A stretch of DNA of 64,000 nucleotides from Bacteroidales bacterium (GTDB lineage: Bacteria > Bacteroidota > Bacteroidia > Bacteroidales > Muribaculaceae), in NCBI GenBank assembly GCA_022009815.1, contig CP091725.1, forward strand, positions 2,294,001-2,358,000. The letters are read 5' to 3'. Positions within the stretch are counted from its first letter, which is position 1. Each line of letters begins with the position of its first letter. This document shows positions 10,159 to 18,865 of this stretch, in pieces. The notes beneath the pieces are model-generated. The model ran no database searches and was not told the origin of the DNA. It saw only the letters and a list, made by a program, of their open reading frames with translations. A program made the translations under genes and the position numbers.

Positions 10159-11396
10159 CAAAGACGTCGCGCTATCGGTTGGACAATGGGCTGCAGGTTG
10201 TGCACAGCAGAAACTGTGCGACAGGAATGGTTGCGGTCAATTTGCTGTATCGTGTCGGGGCTAAAAACGAGTCGCCAGAATATACTGGGCTTGCGCATTT
10301 ATGCGAGCATCTGATGTTTGGAGGCACTGCGGCTGTCCCTAAATTCGATTCTGTGATGGTGGAGGCCGGCGGTGACAACAATGCATGGACAAACAGCGAC
10401 ATCACCAACTATTATGACATCCTTCCTTTTGAAAACGTGGAAACGGCGTTTTGGGTGGAAGCCGACCGGATGCAGAATCTGTTGCTGTCTGACAAGTCGG
10501 TGGAAGTGCAGCGCAGCGTCGTGCAGGAGGAATTCAAGCAGCGCTGTCTGAATGCTCCGTATGGCGACGTCGGACACATTCTCCGCGAAATGGTCTATAA
10601 GGTGCATCCATATAAATGGCCGGTGATAGGAAAAGCATTGTCTGACATTGAGAATGTACCGGTCGAGGCGATAAAGGCTTTCTATCGACGCTATTACAAT
10701 CCGGGAAATGCCATATTGTCGGTAGTGGGCAATCTGGACTCTGAAGATGTGTTTGCGTTGGCTGAAAAATGGTTCGCGGGCATCCCGTGTGCGGAAATGC
10801 CGGAGCGTACACTCCCTTGCGAGCCGACTCAATTGTCGGCTAGGGTGAAGGAGGTTGAACGCGACGTTCCGCATAATATGATAGTGAAGGCATACCGGAT
10901 GTGTGGACGCCTTGACAATGACTATCCTGTCTGCGATTTGTTGAGCGACGTGCTGTCAAACGGCAGGTCGTCGAGACTGTTCCGCAACGTCTATGCGAAA
11001 GGCAATCTGGTCGCGTCTATAGACGCGTCGATAACTGGCGATGAGGATCCTGGAATGCTGATTGTCAAGGCGCAGCTGCTCCCTGGCGTTTCCTTCGACA
11101 GGGTTGAGGCGGCGATAGCAGATGAACTTCGCAAGGTGGCTGATGGCGATGTGAGTCAGTATGAGTTGGACAAAGTGGTCAACAAATATGAGTCTAATGC
11201 GCTGTTCAGTAATCTTAACAACGATGAGCTGGCTTCAAATCTGGCATATTTTGAGATGCTTGGCAATGCGGAGATGATAAATGAGGAGGTGGAGAGATAT
11301 AGGGCTACGACCCTTGGGCGAATGGCAGACGTGGCATCGGCTTTGTTTGCGGAGTCGAATTGCTCCACTCTGTATTATAAGGCGAGAAATAGTTGA
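10155..11396 (+). CDS. M16 family zinc peptidase (insulinase/processing-peptidase type)
   Basis: An intact 413-residue single M16 unit. The inverted zinc motif HLCEH is near residue 50 and the downstream glutamate segment VVQEEFKQR near residue 120; an R/Y-type C-terminal M16 lobe follows. No signal peptide is seen, so it is probably cytoplasmic. ATG 10155 overlaps the cyclophilin stop by four bases (ATGA), indicating translational coupling. Such short M16 proteins often work as homodimers or with an inactive partner; no partner is adjacent. Confidence 0.93.
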   Translation: MTKTSRYRLDNGLQVVHSRNCATGMVAVNLLYRVGAKNESPEYTGLAHLCEHLMFGGTAAVPKFDSVMVEAGGDNNAWTNSDITNYYDILPFENVETAFWVEADRMQNLLLSDKSVEVQRSVVQEEFKQRCLNAPYGDVGHILREMVYKVHPYKWPVIGKALSDIENVPVEAIKAFYRRYYNPGNAILSVVGNLDSEDVFALAEKWFAGIPCAEMPERTLPCEPTQLSARVKEVERDVPHNMIVKAYRMCGRLDNDYPVCDLLSDVLSNGRSSRLFRNVYAKGNLVASIDASITGDEDPGMLIVKAQLLPGVSFDRVEAAIADELRKVADGDVSQYELDKVVNKYESNALFSNLNNDELASNLAYFEMLGNAEMINEEVERYRATTLGRMADVASALFAESNCSTLYYKARNS

Positions 11397-11473
11397 TAAA
11401 AAATGGGAGTATACGTTATCCTGTTTCTCGGAGAAATTATTACTTTGTAACGAAAAAATAAAGAAAGAAAACA

Positions 11474-11929
11474 ATGGCAACTTGGTTTGAATGCAAAGTG
11501 AAATATGAGAAGTTGACAGAAAATGGTCAACAAAAAGCGGTAACTGAACCATATTTGGTTGATGCCTTGTCGTTTACTGAAGCTGAGGCTCGAATTATAG
11601 AAGAGATGACACCGTTTGTGACAGGCGGTGAGCTGAAGGTGACGGCTGTAAAGCGCACCAATATCGCAGAAATCTTCTGGGACGAGGAGGGCGATAAGTG
11701 GTATAAGGTTAAGGTGAACTTCGTGACCATTGATGAGAAAACTGCAGTGGAGAAGAAAACTGCCAATTTCATGATGGTACAGGCTGCGGATTTCAAGAAA
11801 GCCTACGACAACTTTATGGAAGGAATGAAGGGTACGATGTCCGACTTTGAGGTGGCCTCTATCAATGAGACAATGATAATGGATGTCTATAAAGAGGATT
11901 TAGGCGGAAACGAGGGCGCACAGGCATAA
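11474..11929 (+). CDS. DUF4494 domain-containing protein
   Basis: A 151-residue cytoplasmic protein whose start WFECKVKYEK and LVDALSFTEAEARI block match the Bacteroidetes-specific DUF4494 family. Its function is unknown. ATG 11474 follows an AAAGAAAG stretch. The yggS gene follows after 9 bases and the sugar transporter after that, so these three are probably co-transcribed. Confidence 0.88.
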   Translation: MATWFECKVKYEKLTENGQQKAVTEPYLVDALSFTEAEARIIEEMTPFVTGGELKVTAVKRTNIAEIFWDEEGDKWYKVKVNFVTIDEKTAVEKKTANFMMVQAADFKKAYDNFMEGMKGTMSDFEVASINETMIMDVYKEDLGGNEGAQA

Positions 11930-11938
11930 TAAATAATT

Positions 11939-12628
11939 ATGATTGATGTCGCAGAAAATATAAAACAAATGAAAAAAGAACTGCCACAGAGTGTGACTTT
12001 GGTGGCAGTTTCTAAATTCCACCCTACGGAGGCCCTGATGGCGGCTTATGATGCCGGACAGAGGGTCTTTGGAGAGAGCAGGGCTCAGGAGCTTGTGCAG
12101 AAAGCGGCGACGATGCCGTCTGATGTGCAATGGCATTTCATCGGGCATCTGCAGACCAACAAAGTCAAGACTGTGGTCCCGATTGTGACTTTGATACATA
12201 GCGTTGACAGTGGCAAACTGCTGACGGCAATCAATGCCGAGGCGGAAAAAATTGGCAAGATTGTGGACGTGTTGCTTGAGCTTCACGTAGCGCAGGAGGA
12301 AACAAAATATGGCTTTGACATGAGCGATTTGGTATGCCTGGAGAAAACGGGTATGCTTGATAATTGCCGGAATGTGAGGGTCAGAGGTGTTATGGGAATG
12401 GCTACGAATACCGACAATGAGACAGAGATACGAAAGGAGTTTCAGCGAATTGTCGGGGTGTTCAGAGAAATGAAGTCTGGCATAATGGCGAAAAATCCCG
12501 CGTTCGACATCGTGAGCATGGGAATGAGCGATGATTATCGGATAGCCGTTGAGGAAGGTTCTACCATGATTCGCGTAGGAAGCCATATTTCGGACCTCGT
12601 CAATACTGATTGTGAAATTAAACAATAA
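11939..12628 (+). CDS. yggS: YggS family pyridoxal-phosphate homeostasis protein
   Basis: A PLP-binding TIM-barrel protein of the YggS/PROSC family that keeps free pyridoxal phosphate in balance; it has no known catalytic reaction. The PLP lysine lies in LVAVSKFHP near residue 26, and FGESRAQEL, WHFIGHLQTNK and SMGMSDDY are family motifs. At 229 residues it has the normal length and is intact. Confidence 0.95.
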   Translation: MIDVAENIKQMKKELPQSVTLVAVSKFHPTEALMAAYDAGQRVFGESRAQELVQKAATMPSDVQWHFIGHLQTNKVKTVVPIVTLIHSVDSGKLLTAINAEAEKIGKIVDVLLELHVAQEETKYGFDMSDLVCLEKTGMLDNCRNVRVRGVMGMATNTDNETEIRKEFQRIVGVFREMKSGIMAKNPAFDIVSMGMSDDYRIAVEEGSTMIRVGSHISDLVNTDCEIKQ

Positions 12629-12649
12629 CTACTTTAAAATCTAAAAATT

Positions 12650-14162
12650 ATGACTCAAGAAAAGAAAAATTACACATTGCCTATCGTGGTGATGTTCTTC
12701 TTGTTCGCGATGATTTCATTCGTGACTGGATTCCAAAATCCGTTTGGAATAATCCTTAAAGAGCAGTTTGACCTGACTAACTTCGAATCGCAGTTGGGTA
12801 ATGCCGCCAACTTTATCGCTTATGCGTTCATGGGTATTCCGGCTGGCCTTATCCTTCAAAAAAAAGGTTATAAATTCTCAGCCATTGCTGCCGTCCTTGT
12901 CGGTTTGGTGGGCGTTGCGCTGATGTTCTTGTCGAGCACGCTTGATTCGGGTGTGTTTGCGGTTTATTTAACTGGCGCGTTTGTGGCTGGTTTCTCTATG
13001 TGTATGCTCAACACTGTTGTAAACCCGATGCTCAACACGCTTGGAGGCGGAGGCAATAAGGGCAACCAGTTGCTGCAATTCGGTGGCTCTGCCAACTCTT
13101 TGGCTGCGACAATCTGCCCGGTGCTTGTCGGCTATCTTATGGGCGACACTCTGAAGGGCCTCACGCTGAGTGCTGCACGTCCGGCATTGTTTATTGCAAT
13201 GGGTATTTGCATTCGCATTGATTGTGCTTTTCTTCTCTAAATTGCCGGAACCTATTCTTGAAGAGGCAAAGCAAGGCGAGATTAAGCATGAGGAGAAGGC
13301 TACTATTGGCGGCGCGTTGAAATATCGTCATTTCGCTCTCGGTATCGTTGCAATCTTCTTGTATGTAGGTATCGAGGTGGGCATTCCCAACATGGCAAAT
13401 CTTTATATGACCACACAGACCAAGGAAGAGGCTGCCGCTACTGTTGACGAATACAACAAGCAGCAGAATGACCCTGTCTATTTGGCTGAGCTTCAAGCAG
13501 CCGACAAGGCAAATGCGGATGCGCTTGTAGCTTATCAGCAGGACAAGTCGAAATTCTCGGAAGAGGAAGCAAAGGCTATGATTGGATATGAAAACAAAGT
13601 AATCGGTGAGAAACAATATGAATCGGCTTATGAAATTTATAACGACGTCAAAAAACCGGGTAAAGGAATGAACCCTTCTGCTGCCGGTTCGCTGGTGGGT
13701 ATGTATTGGTTGTTGATGCTTGTCGGACGTCTTGTGGGCGGATCGTTTGGCTCTAAATTCTCAAGCCGTGCGCAACTCTCAACAGTTGCCACTGTGGCAA
13801 TCGCTTTCTTGCTCTGCGGATTGTGTATGCCTGATTCGACAATCAGCATTCCTGGATTCCAGAACATGTCGTTTACAATGATCGAGGCGCCTACATGCGT
13901 GCTGTTCTTCGTGCTTTGCGGTCTTTGCACGTCAGTTATGTGGGGCGGCATTTTCAACCTCGCAGTTGAAGGCCTTGGCAAATACACTGCAGTTGCCTCA
14001 GGATTGTTTATGGTGATGGTGTGCGGCGGTGGCATACTTCCGCTGATTCAAGGCGGTGTTGCCGATGTGGCTGGATATTTGTCAAGCTATTGGGTACTCA
14101 TCGCAGCCGTTGCCTATTTGTTGTTCTATGCAATGGTTGGAAGCCGTGTGAAAAAGGCTTAA
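12650..14162 (+). CDS. Sugar MFS transporter (FucP/GluP type), frameshifted
   Basis: Inner-membrane major-facilitator permease of the fucose/glucose-galactose:H+ family. TGFQNPFGIILKEQFDLTN at residues 26-44 and multiple hydrophobic segments support this; the exact sugar cannot be read. A hydrophilic stretch of about 90 residues lies in the second frame before the later membrane segments. The first frame (12650-13240, 196 residues) and the second (open to 14162) join near 13203, restoring FAFALIVLFFSKLPEPI. A strong terminator follows. Confidence 0.9.
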
Positions 14163-14183
14163 GACATAACGATATTTTGAATC

Positions 14184-14218
14184 AAGGTGCCGGCAAATCG
14201 AATTTGCCGGCACCTTTT
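14184..14218 (+). terminator. Rho-independent terminator after the sugar transporter
   Basis: A perfect 15-base-pair stem (AAGGTGCCGGCAAAT and its complement) with a tiny loop and a T-rich tail. It marks the edge of the core genome; the accessory island starts just after it. Confidence 0.93.
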
Positions 14219-14343
14219 CGTTGTGTGCCGATTGTGTTGCCATGCTGTTTGGCAAAAAATGTGTGTCAATGTAAAAAAGGTGTTGTTAAAAGGACGGAAT
14301 ATTTCGAACCTTGAGTCATGAAGCGATGGTAATTCAAGAATAA

Positions 14344-14689
14344 CAAGATGCGATATATGGGTATTCCGTTTCGTATCACAATATCAATGAACCTTTACGA
14401 TGGCTGACATATTACGGGAGCCAGACAAGTGCGCAATTAGGTCTGCAACGGATTCCACTCATCGAAGGCATTATCAATAAATCGTCATATAACTTTGATA
14501 TGTGGTTGCAAAGAGGAGATAAGCTGGTAGCGTTGAAAAAATTCGGCTTAGCTAATTTCAGCACCGCTACAGATGCAGAAATAAAAGCATTGATTGGAGC
14601 AACAGGTACAGAAGGTGCATTTTGGTCGATGGAAGTTGCTAAAGGTACGGGGTTTAGTGGTGATGTAATATTTAATATTTGGCTTATTA
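14344..14689 (+). pseudogene. ADP-ribosyltransferase exoenzyme domain, N-terminal half (MuF-type toxin relic)
   Basis: The open frame has no good start codon. It reads YSVSYHNINEPLRWLTYYGS, where the Arg after INEPL fits the NAD-binding arginine of R-S-E ADP-ribosyltransferases, then ATDAEIKAL and GAFWSMEVAKGTGFSGDVIFNI, which fits the S/T strand. The frame is cut at about 14689 by an insertion sequence. The other half resumes at 17307 with APRGTKMMYCEPFSGFG. Joined, the two make a continuous transferase domain. The in-frame stop at 14341-14343 suggests decay of the upstream part. Such domains are common C-terminal toxin tips on phage MuF head proteins. The annotation rests on motif recognition only. 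Confidence 0.62.
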
Positions 14690-14709
14690 GTCAAAACGGG
14701 TGCTGAAAC
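14690..14709 (+). repeat. Outer left inverted-repeat end
   Basis: A second copy of the end sequence GTCAAAACGGGTGCTGAAAC lies 26 bases outside the inner element's left end. Its partner is at 17276-17299. The pair marks an older related element or tandem end into which the inner element went. Confidence 0.75.
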
Positions 14710-14784
14710 GGCTTAAAATTAGTAAAACGCCACGCTATAGGTCAAAACGGGTGCTGAAAGTGTGTCTTTTTAGTTGATATTCAG

Positions 14785-14792
14785 TATCTTTG
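14785..14792 (+). promoter_or_regulatory. -7 box of the IS256-like element, cut off from its gene by IS110
   Basis: TATCTTTG matches TAnnTTTG and lies just inside the left end of the element. The IS110 insertion now separates it from the transposase ATG at 16090 by about 1.3 kb. Confidence 0.5.
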
Positions 14793-14820
14793 GTTGTTTG
14801 AAAATCTCAAAATTGCATTA

Positions 14821-15063
14821 CCTTAGATTTGCAGCGGCAAACCGAAACTGAAATAGAAATGGTAAATTTGCAGTGAAAAAATAAATATTGAAAGAAAGGA
14901 AGACAGAGAGTGAACCATTTTGCGCCAGGGGAAATACCCGTGTTCATATTAGGACTCTCCGCCTTTCCCGTCCGGAGACCTGTATAAAAATATAACACCT
15001 GTTGTTAAGGTAGTTAGGTTAGGGACGAGTTCCTTTCTCTCGTTGTTTGTCAACTACAAAGTT
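14821..15063 (+). ncRNA. Candidate IS110 bridge RNA region, copy 1
   Basis: A noncoding stretch of about 240 bases between the element's left end and the transposase ATG, conserved in the second copy. In IS110-group elements this position encodes the bridge RNA that pairs with target and donor DNA. It holds self-complementary pieces such as CTCTCCGCC...GTCCGGAGA. Limits are those of the noncoding region, not mapped RNA ends. Confidence 0.5.
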
Positions 15064-16068
15064 ATGCAAAATTTTTATTTCATCGGCATAGATGTCTCGA
15101 AAAAGAAACTGGACATCTGTGTAATGTCAAATTCAAAGGTCCTCAAAGAGGAACAAGTAAGTAATCACCCGCAGGCCATCGCCACTGTGATAGCCGGCAT
15201 AAAAGAAGAACTGAGCATGAGCAACGACTGTTTCATCATCTGCGCGGAGCACACCGGCCAGTACACATATCCACTGATATGTGCCTGCAAGTCGGTAGGC
15301 AGCAAGCTGTGGCTTGAAAACGCCTCGCAGATAAAAATACTGTTCCGGCGTAACACGCGGTAAAAAAATGACAAAGTGGACGCCCGCCGCATTGCCGAGT
15401 ATGCCATGCGCTTCTTCGATAAAGCCAAGCCCTACCAGCGTCCTGCAGAGGAACTTATGCGCCTCAAGCAGCTGGAGGCGGAGCGCTCGCTCTACCTTAC
15501 GGATATGGCGAAATACAAAGCGCAGCTGTCAGACCAGGAAGGCTTCATGGAGGATAAAATCTTCAAGCGCAAGGCAAAGCGTCTGAAGGAGATGATCAAG
15601 TCTCTTGAAAAGACGTTGAAAGAGATTGCCCAAGAGATGGCTGATGTCATCGATTCTTCGGAAGAGCTATCCCGACAGATGAGATTGCTTAAGTCTGTGG
15701 AAGGCGTCGGACCGGTTGTCGCTATGAACATGATTATAGCTACTGAAGCCTTTACACGCTTCGACAATCCCAGACAGTTCAACTGTTACGTCGGAGTCGC
15801 TCCATTCGCATACACATCCGGCTCGAGCCAACACTCTCGAAACAGAGTGTCTCAGCGGGCTGTAAAATACATAAAATGCCTCCTTCACATGGCTGCCGTG
15901 GCGATTGTCCATAAGAAGACAGGCGATCTGAAAACATATTTTGAAAGAAAAGTCGCCGAAGGAAAAAACAAAATGACCGTATTAAACGCAGTGCGAGCAA
16001 AGCTCGTGGCTAGAATGTTCGCCGTAATCAGAAATAATCGAGTTTATCAACCTATTTTATCAGTTTAG
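15064..16068 (+). CDS. IS110 family transposase (DEDD recombinase), copy 1, disrupted as read
   Basis: Residues 1-110 form the DEDD domain (IGIDVSKKKLDICV, AEHTGQYTYPL, then NDKVDARRIAEYAM). The C-terminal half is a Transposase_20 domain (SVEGVGPVVAMNMI, YVGVAPFAYTSGSS). ATG 15064 matches the intact copy. As read the first frame stops at 15363 and the second opens at 15376. The intact copy has four A where this one has five (15333-15337), and five A where this one has seven (15362-15368); net three extra bases restore the frame. This looks like run-length error. Confidence 0.93.
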
Positions 16069-16089
16069 GCTTGCACAAATCATAAAAAT

Positions 16090-17033
16090 ATGGACAAAAA
16101 ATGTCCGTTATGCAACTCCCCCGTTGTAAAGAAGGACGGCAAACGAAAAAGCGTGCAACGTTACAGGTGCATGGCGTGCGGACACCGCTTTAGCGGCGGA
16201 CGCAATATAACGAAAGAATACATTTGGGAGATGTATCCGCACGGCAAGCAGACCATAGCCCAAATTAGTGAAACCACAGGGCTGAGCGCATCGACGATCA
16301 CACGCCGACTTGCCTCCGTCTCTTTAAATTGGGATCAGCCAAAAGTCGGGGGTTGCGGAGTGGTACATCTCGACGCGACCTATTTCGGGCGCAACACTGG
16401 TGTGCTGCTGGCTTTAGAAAGCGGAACCGGAAGGCTTCTTTATATGAAACATATCGCACACGAGCACATCAGCGACTACGAGGAAGCAGTGAGGCATATC
16501 GTCGGATGCGGATACCTTATCCTGGGGATTGTCATAGATGGTCTGCAAAGCTGTTTGTTGTCCTTTCGGAATACAGGATACAGATGTGCCAGTTTCACAT
16601 GGTGGCGATAATAAGGCGAAAAATGACTAAGAAGCCGCAACTTGAGGCAGGAAAGGAATTGCTGGAGCTGGCATACCGCCTGAAAGGCATGGACAAGGAT
16701 ACATTCGTCGGCGAGTTCGAGAAGTGGAAGGAGAAATGGCATGACTTCCTGAAGGAAAAGACTGTCAACGAGATCACAGGCAGTCCAGTTTACACCCATC
16801 AGCGACTCAGGTCTGCCATGGTTAGCATATCGACTTACCTGCCGTCCCTGTTCACATATGAGGATGTCGATGGTATGCCCAACACGAACAATATGATTGA
16901 GGGTACATTCACAGACATGAAGAAAACCTTGCGAAATCATCCCGGCATGATAGAAGATAACCGTAAGGGGATGGTGAATGGTTTTTTCTTGGCATATGCA
17001 AAATTTCATAATACAAAAGGAGACAACCAGTAA
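16090..17033 (+). CDS. IS256-like transposase, Zn-ribbon variant, frameshifted
   Basis: The N-terminus has a zinc ribbon (CPLC near residue 5 and CMAC near residue 29), then a helix-turn-helix (TIAQISETTGLSASTITRR), then a mutator-like DDE core: VVHLDATYF, IVIDG and MIEGTF supply the three acidic residues. The first frame stops at 16611; the second (open to 17033) takes over near 16545 with KLFVVLSEYRIQMCQFH. It belongs to the element bounded by the inverted repeats at 14735 and 17196. Its ATG directly abuts the end of the nested IS110. Confidence 0.85.
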
Positions 17034-17275
17034 GGCCGTCTCCCGAATTGCATTATGCGTATTTGACGGCTTTATTCCTCGCGGAGTTGCTCCCCAGCAG
17101 AGCTCCGCTGCGCTTCAAGCCGCAACGCAAAATAAAAGAATTTATGTGAAACAGCCAAAAACGGGTGTTATTTTCAGCACCCGTTTTGACCTATAGAGAG
17201 CAAGCGCTCGCATCAAATGAGGGCTCAAAACTTCTGAACACATATATCCATCTGTACACCAGCATATTGCAAAGG

Positions 17276-17299
17276 TTTCAGCACCCGAATTGACCTATA
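17276..17299 (-). repeat. Outer right inverted-repeat end
   Basis: Reverse complement reads TATAGGTCAATTCGGGTGCT plus GAAA, a diverged copy (two mismatches in the core) of the inner element's end. With 14690-14709 it forms an outer pair around the whole nested structure. The 79 bases between inner and outer right ends hold no gene. Confidence 0.7.
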
Positions 17300-17306
17300 C
17301 GCCTAA

Positions 17307-17558
17307 TACGCGCCAAGAGGAACAAAAATGATGTATTGTGAGCCATTTTCAGGCTTTGGCTATGGCTCAGGGCGTAACTGGGACGGGATTGCCAAACAGC
17401 AATCTTTTGGGTTCGAGAGCGAGATGTTGCTACAACGAGGAACGACGTTCAAGATTACAAAGATTGAAAAATCAAATGGAACGTGGTATATTGATTTAGA
17501 CGTTGTAACACAGAATCCATTGCCATTTCCATATGTCGGAGGGTATTCATATAAATAA
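17307..17558 (+). pseudogene. ADP-ribosyltransferase exoenzyme domain, C-terminal half
   Basis: The frame reads APRGTKMMYCEPFSGFG, then NWDGIAKQQSFGFESEMLL and RGTTFKITKIEK. The ESE near the middle fits the catalytic E-x-E loop of the R-S-E class of ADP-ribosyltransferases, and the following strand pattern (LLQRGT, FKITK, WYIDLDVV) is typical. The first internal Met is at 17328, but the domain plainly continues from the half at 14344-14689, separated by the insertions. The frame ends at 17558 with a short tail. Confidence 0.68.
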
Positions 17559-17867
17559 TTATTTATACAAATTGATTGTAGATTTTGCGTATTCATGCAC
17601 ATAAAATGTCTTGAATGCCTCAGCTCCATCAATTAATGATAAGTCAGTATGATGACAGAATCGATTAAACAACAATGCTTTTAAAGTCACAGGTGTGTCG
17701 TCCATTTGCTCGAATGATATAAGTCCAGCATCAATGTATTGTTTTCGCGGAACTACAATCCGCGCTGATTCCCTATTCAAGCCCTCTTGTTTGCAAAGAT
17801 ACGAAGTTCCTGATTTGTCGGTTCGATTTTGCAAATTTTTAATTGCTTTTCTTTTGTTGTTTTGCAT
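17559..17867 (-). CDS. Small hypothetical protein between the two toxin relics
   Basis: A 102-residue frame with protein-like composition in its latter part (ARIVVPRKQYIDAGLISF, then a segment with CHHTDLSLIDGAEAF). A -7-like box TATCTTTG lies inside its first third on the minus strand (17797-17804), so the true start may be the TTG of LNRESAR. It faces the two toxin relics and ends next to the ADP-ribosyltransferase stop. A resident immunity gene or an unrelated fragment are both possible; I do not recognise the family. Confidence 0.35.
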   Translation of the reverse strand: MQNNKRKAIKNLQNRTDKSGTSYLCKQEGLNRESARIVVPRKQYIDAGLISFEQMDDTPVTLKALLFNRFCHHTDLSLIDGAEAFKTFYVHEYAKSTINLYK

Positions 17868-18865
17868 ACCCGAAAGACTTCGTGTTTAAAGGCTGGCATC
17901 CGCAGTGCCGTTGCTATGTCGTGCCGATACTTGCAGATGAAAAAGAGTTTGATAAAATACAGGAGGCTATCCTTAACGATGAGCCTATACCCGAAAGTAA
18001 GAGCGCGATTCGGGAGCCAAACAAGTATTTTCAAGATTGGTGGAAGAGTAATAAGAAGAGAGTTTCTGAAGCGCAGTCGTTGCCGTACTGGGTGAAGGAC
18101 AACAGCCGAATGCTGGGCGTTGAAGTGTCGGACAATTATAGCGGCTTTATATCGAATCTTATCTCGAAACGTGCGGACAAGCAAGCATCAAAACTATTCT
18201 CCAATCTTGAGACGCATAAAGCTGTCGAGGACAAGCTAAAGGATGTGTTAGCAAAACAACATGGAAATGATGTTGAGGTTTCAATAATATCAGATGGGGT
18301 TGATTTGCAATTGGCGAAATCGTATGCCGCGGAGATTACGAAGCTGACCAAGCAATACAAGCTGCAACAAGGAAAATTGTCCAAAATTGTACTGGGATAT
18401 AAACCAGATAGCTTGATGGAATACGGGAGTACCAATTACAATCTAATGACGAATACAAAGCAGATGTATATTCGTGGACTATATCCAGCAAGGAGAAACA
18501 AAGAAGCTATCGAAAATTCAAGATGTGATAAGAGGAAAGAATCAGTTTCGGTTGTCACGCACGAATTTGGGCATCTGCTATGTCAATTCAGAGGAGACTT
18601 GACTAAGGATATGCTTCTGTTTAAATCCTCGGTAGAATCGTTGTATCAAGAATATCTACAAGACGTTCGCAGATTAATTACTGCGGATGATATGAAACAA
18701 CTGTCGAATATATTGCTTGGAAATATAGTCACAAATGGTGATGTCGGGGAATTCCTTGCAGAGGCATTCCAGGAATATAAGAATTGCAGCAGACCGAGTA
18801 AGTATGCGAAGTCCATAGGGCGTTTGATCGATGACTCTTTTGGTCGTCAAAAGTCAAAATCGTGA
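17843..18865 (+). CDS. Phage MuF-type head protein tail with C-terminal zincin domain (5'-truncated)
   Basis: Residues from about 10 onward carry the end of a phage Mu gpF/SPP1 gp7-type minor head domain: FKGWHPQCRCYVVPIL, whose H-x2-CRC pattern is the family signature. A linker follows (FQDWWKSNKKRVSEAQSLP). The C-terminal 150 residues hold a zincin: HEFGH near residue 240 and EFLAEAF near 304, which would supply the third zinc ligand. The N-terminal head domain is missing; homology starts abruptly at about 17868, so this is a truncated gene or orphan cassette. MuF proteins with variable C-terminal enzymes are known temperate-phage polymorphic toxins. Confidence 0.65.
   Translation: MLFFCCFAYPKDFVFKGWHPQCRCYVVPILADEKEFDKIQEAILNDEPIPESKSAIREPNKYFQDWWKSNKKRVSEAQSLPYWVKDNSRMLGVEVSDNYSGFISNLISKRADKQASKLFSNLETHKAVEDKLKDVLAKQHGNDVEVSIISDGVDLQLAKSYAAEITKLTKQYKLQQGKLSKIVLGYKPDSLMEYGSTNYNLMTNTKQMYIRGLYPARRNKEAIENSRCDKRKESVSVVTHEFGHLLCQFRGDLTKDMLLFKSSVESLYQEYLQDVRRLITADDMKQLSNILLGNIVTNGDVGEFLAEAFQEYKNCSRPSKYAKSIGRLIDDSFGRQKSKS

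Larger units (their letters stand above)
14819..16089 (+). mobile_element. IS110 family insertion sequence, copy 1
   Basis: The sequence from TACCTTAGATTTGCAG at 14819 to ATAAAAATATGGAC (ending 16095) is shared with the inverted copy at 55484-56751. The last six shared bases are also the start of the next gene, so the exact right end is uncertain. No terminal inverted repeats or target duplication are seen, as expected for IS110. By eye the two copies differ only in two A-run lengths. Confidence 0.85.
14735..17196 (+). mobile_element. IS256-like (Zn-ribbon variant) insertion sequence with nested IS110
   Basis: The element is bounded by a perfect 25-base inverted repeat at 14735-14759 and 17172-17196, starting CTATAGGTCAAAACGGG on the left. 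CTATAG is itself a palindrome and could be a target duplication or part of the end. Its transposase is at 16090-17033. An IS110 copy (about 14819-16089) sits between its promoter and its transposase ATG. The right end also carries a small hairpin (AACGGGTG with CACCCGTT, 17159-17186). Confidence 0.85.

Noticed and set aside
9235..10161. Minus-strand open frame of 308 codons
   Set aside because: Antisense to the cyclophilin gene, which has clear family motifs in the plus frames; no motif in this one.
14690..17299. Composite transposon carrying cargo
   Set aside because: Only transposase genes and ends lie between the repeats; there is no passenger gene, and nesting explains the arrangement better.
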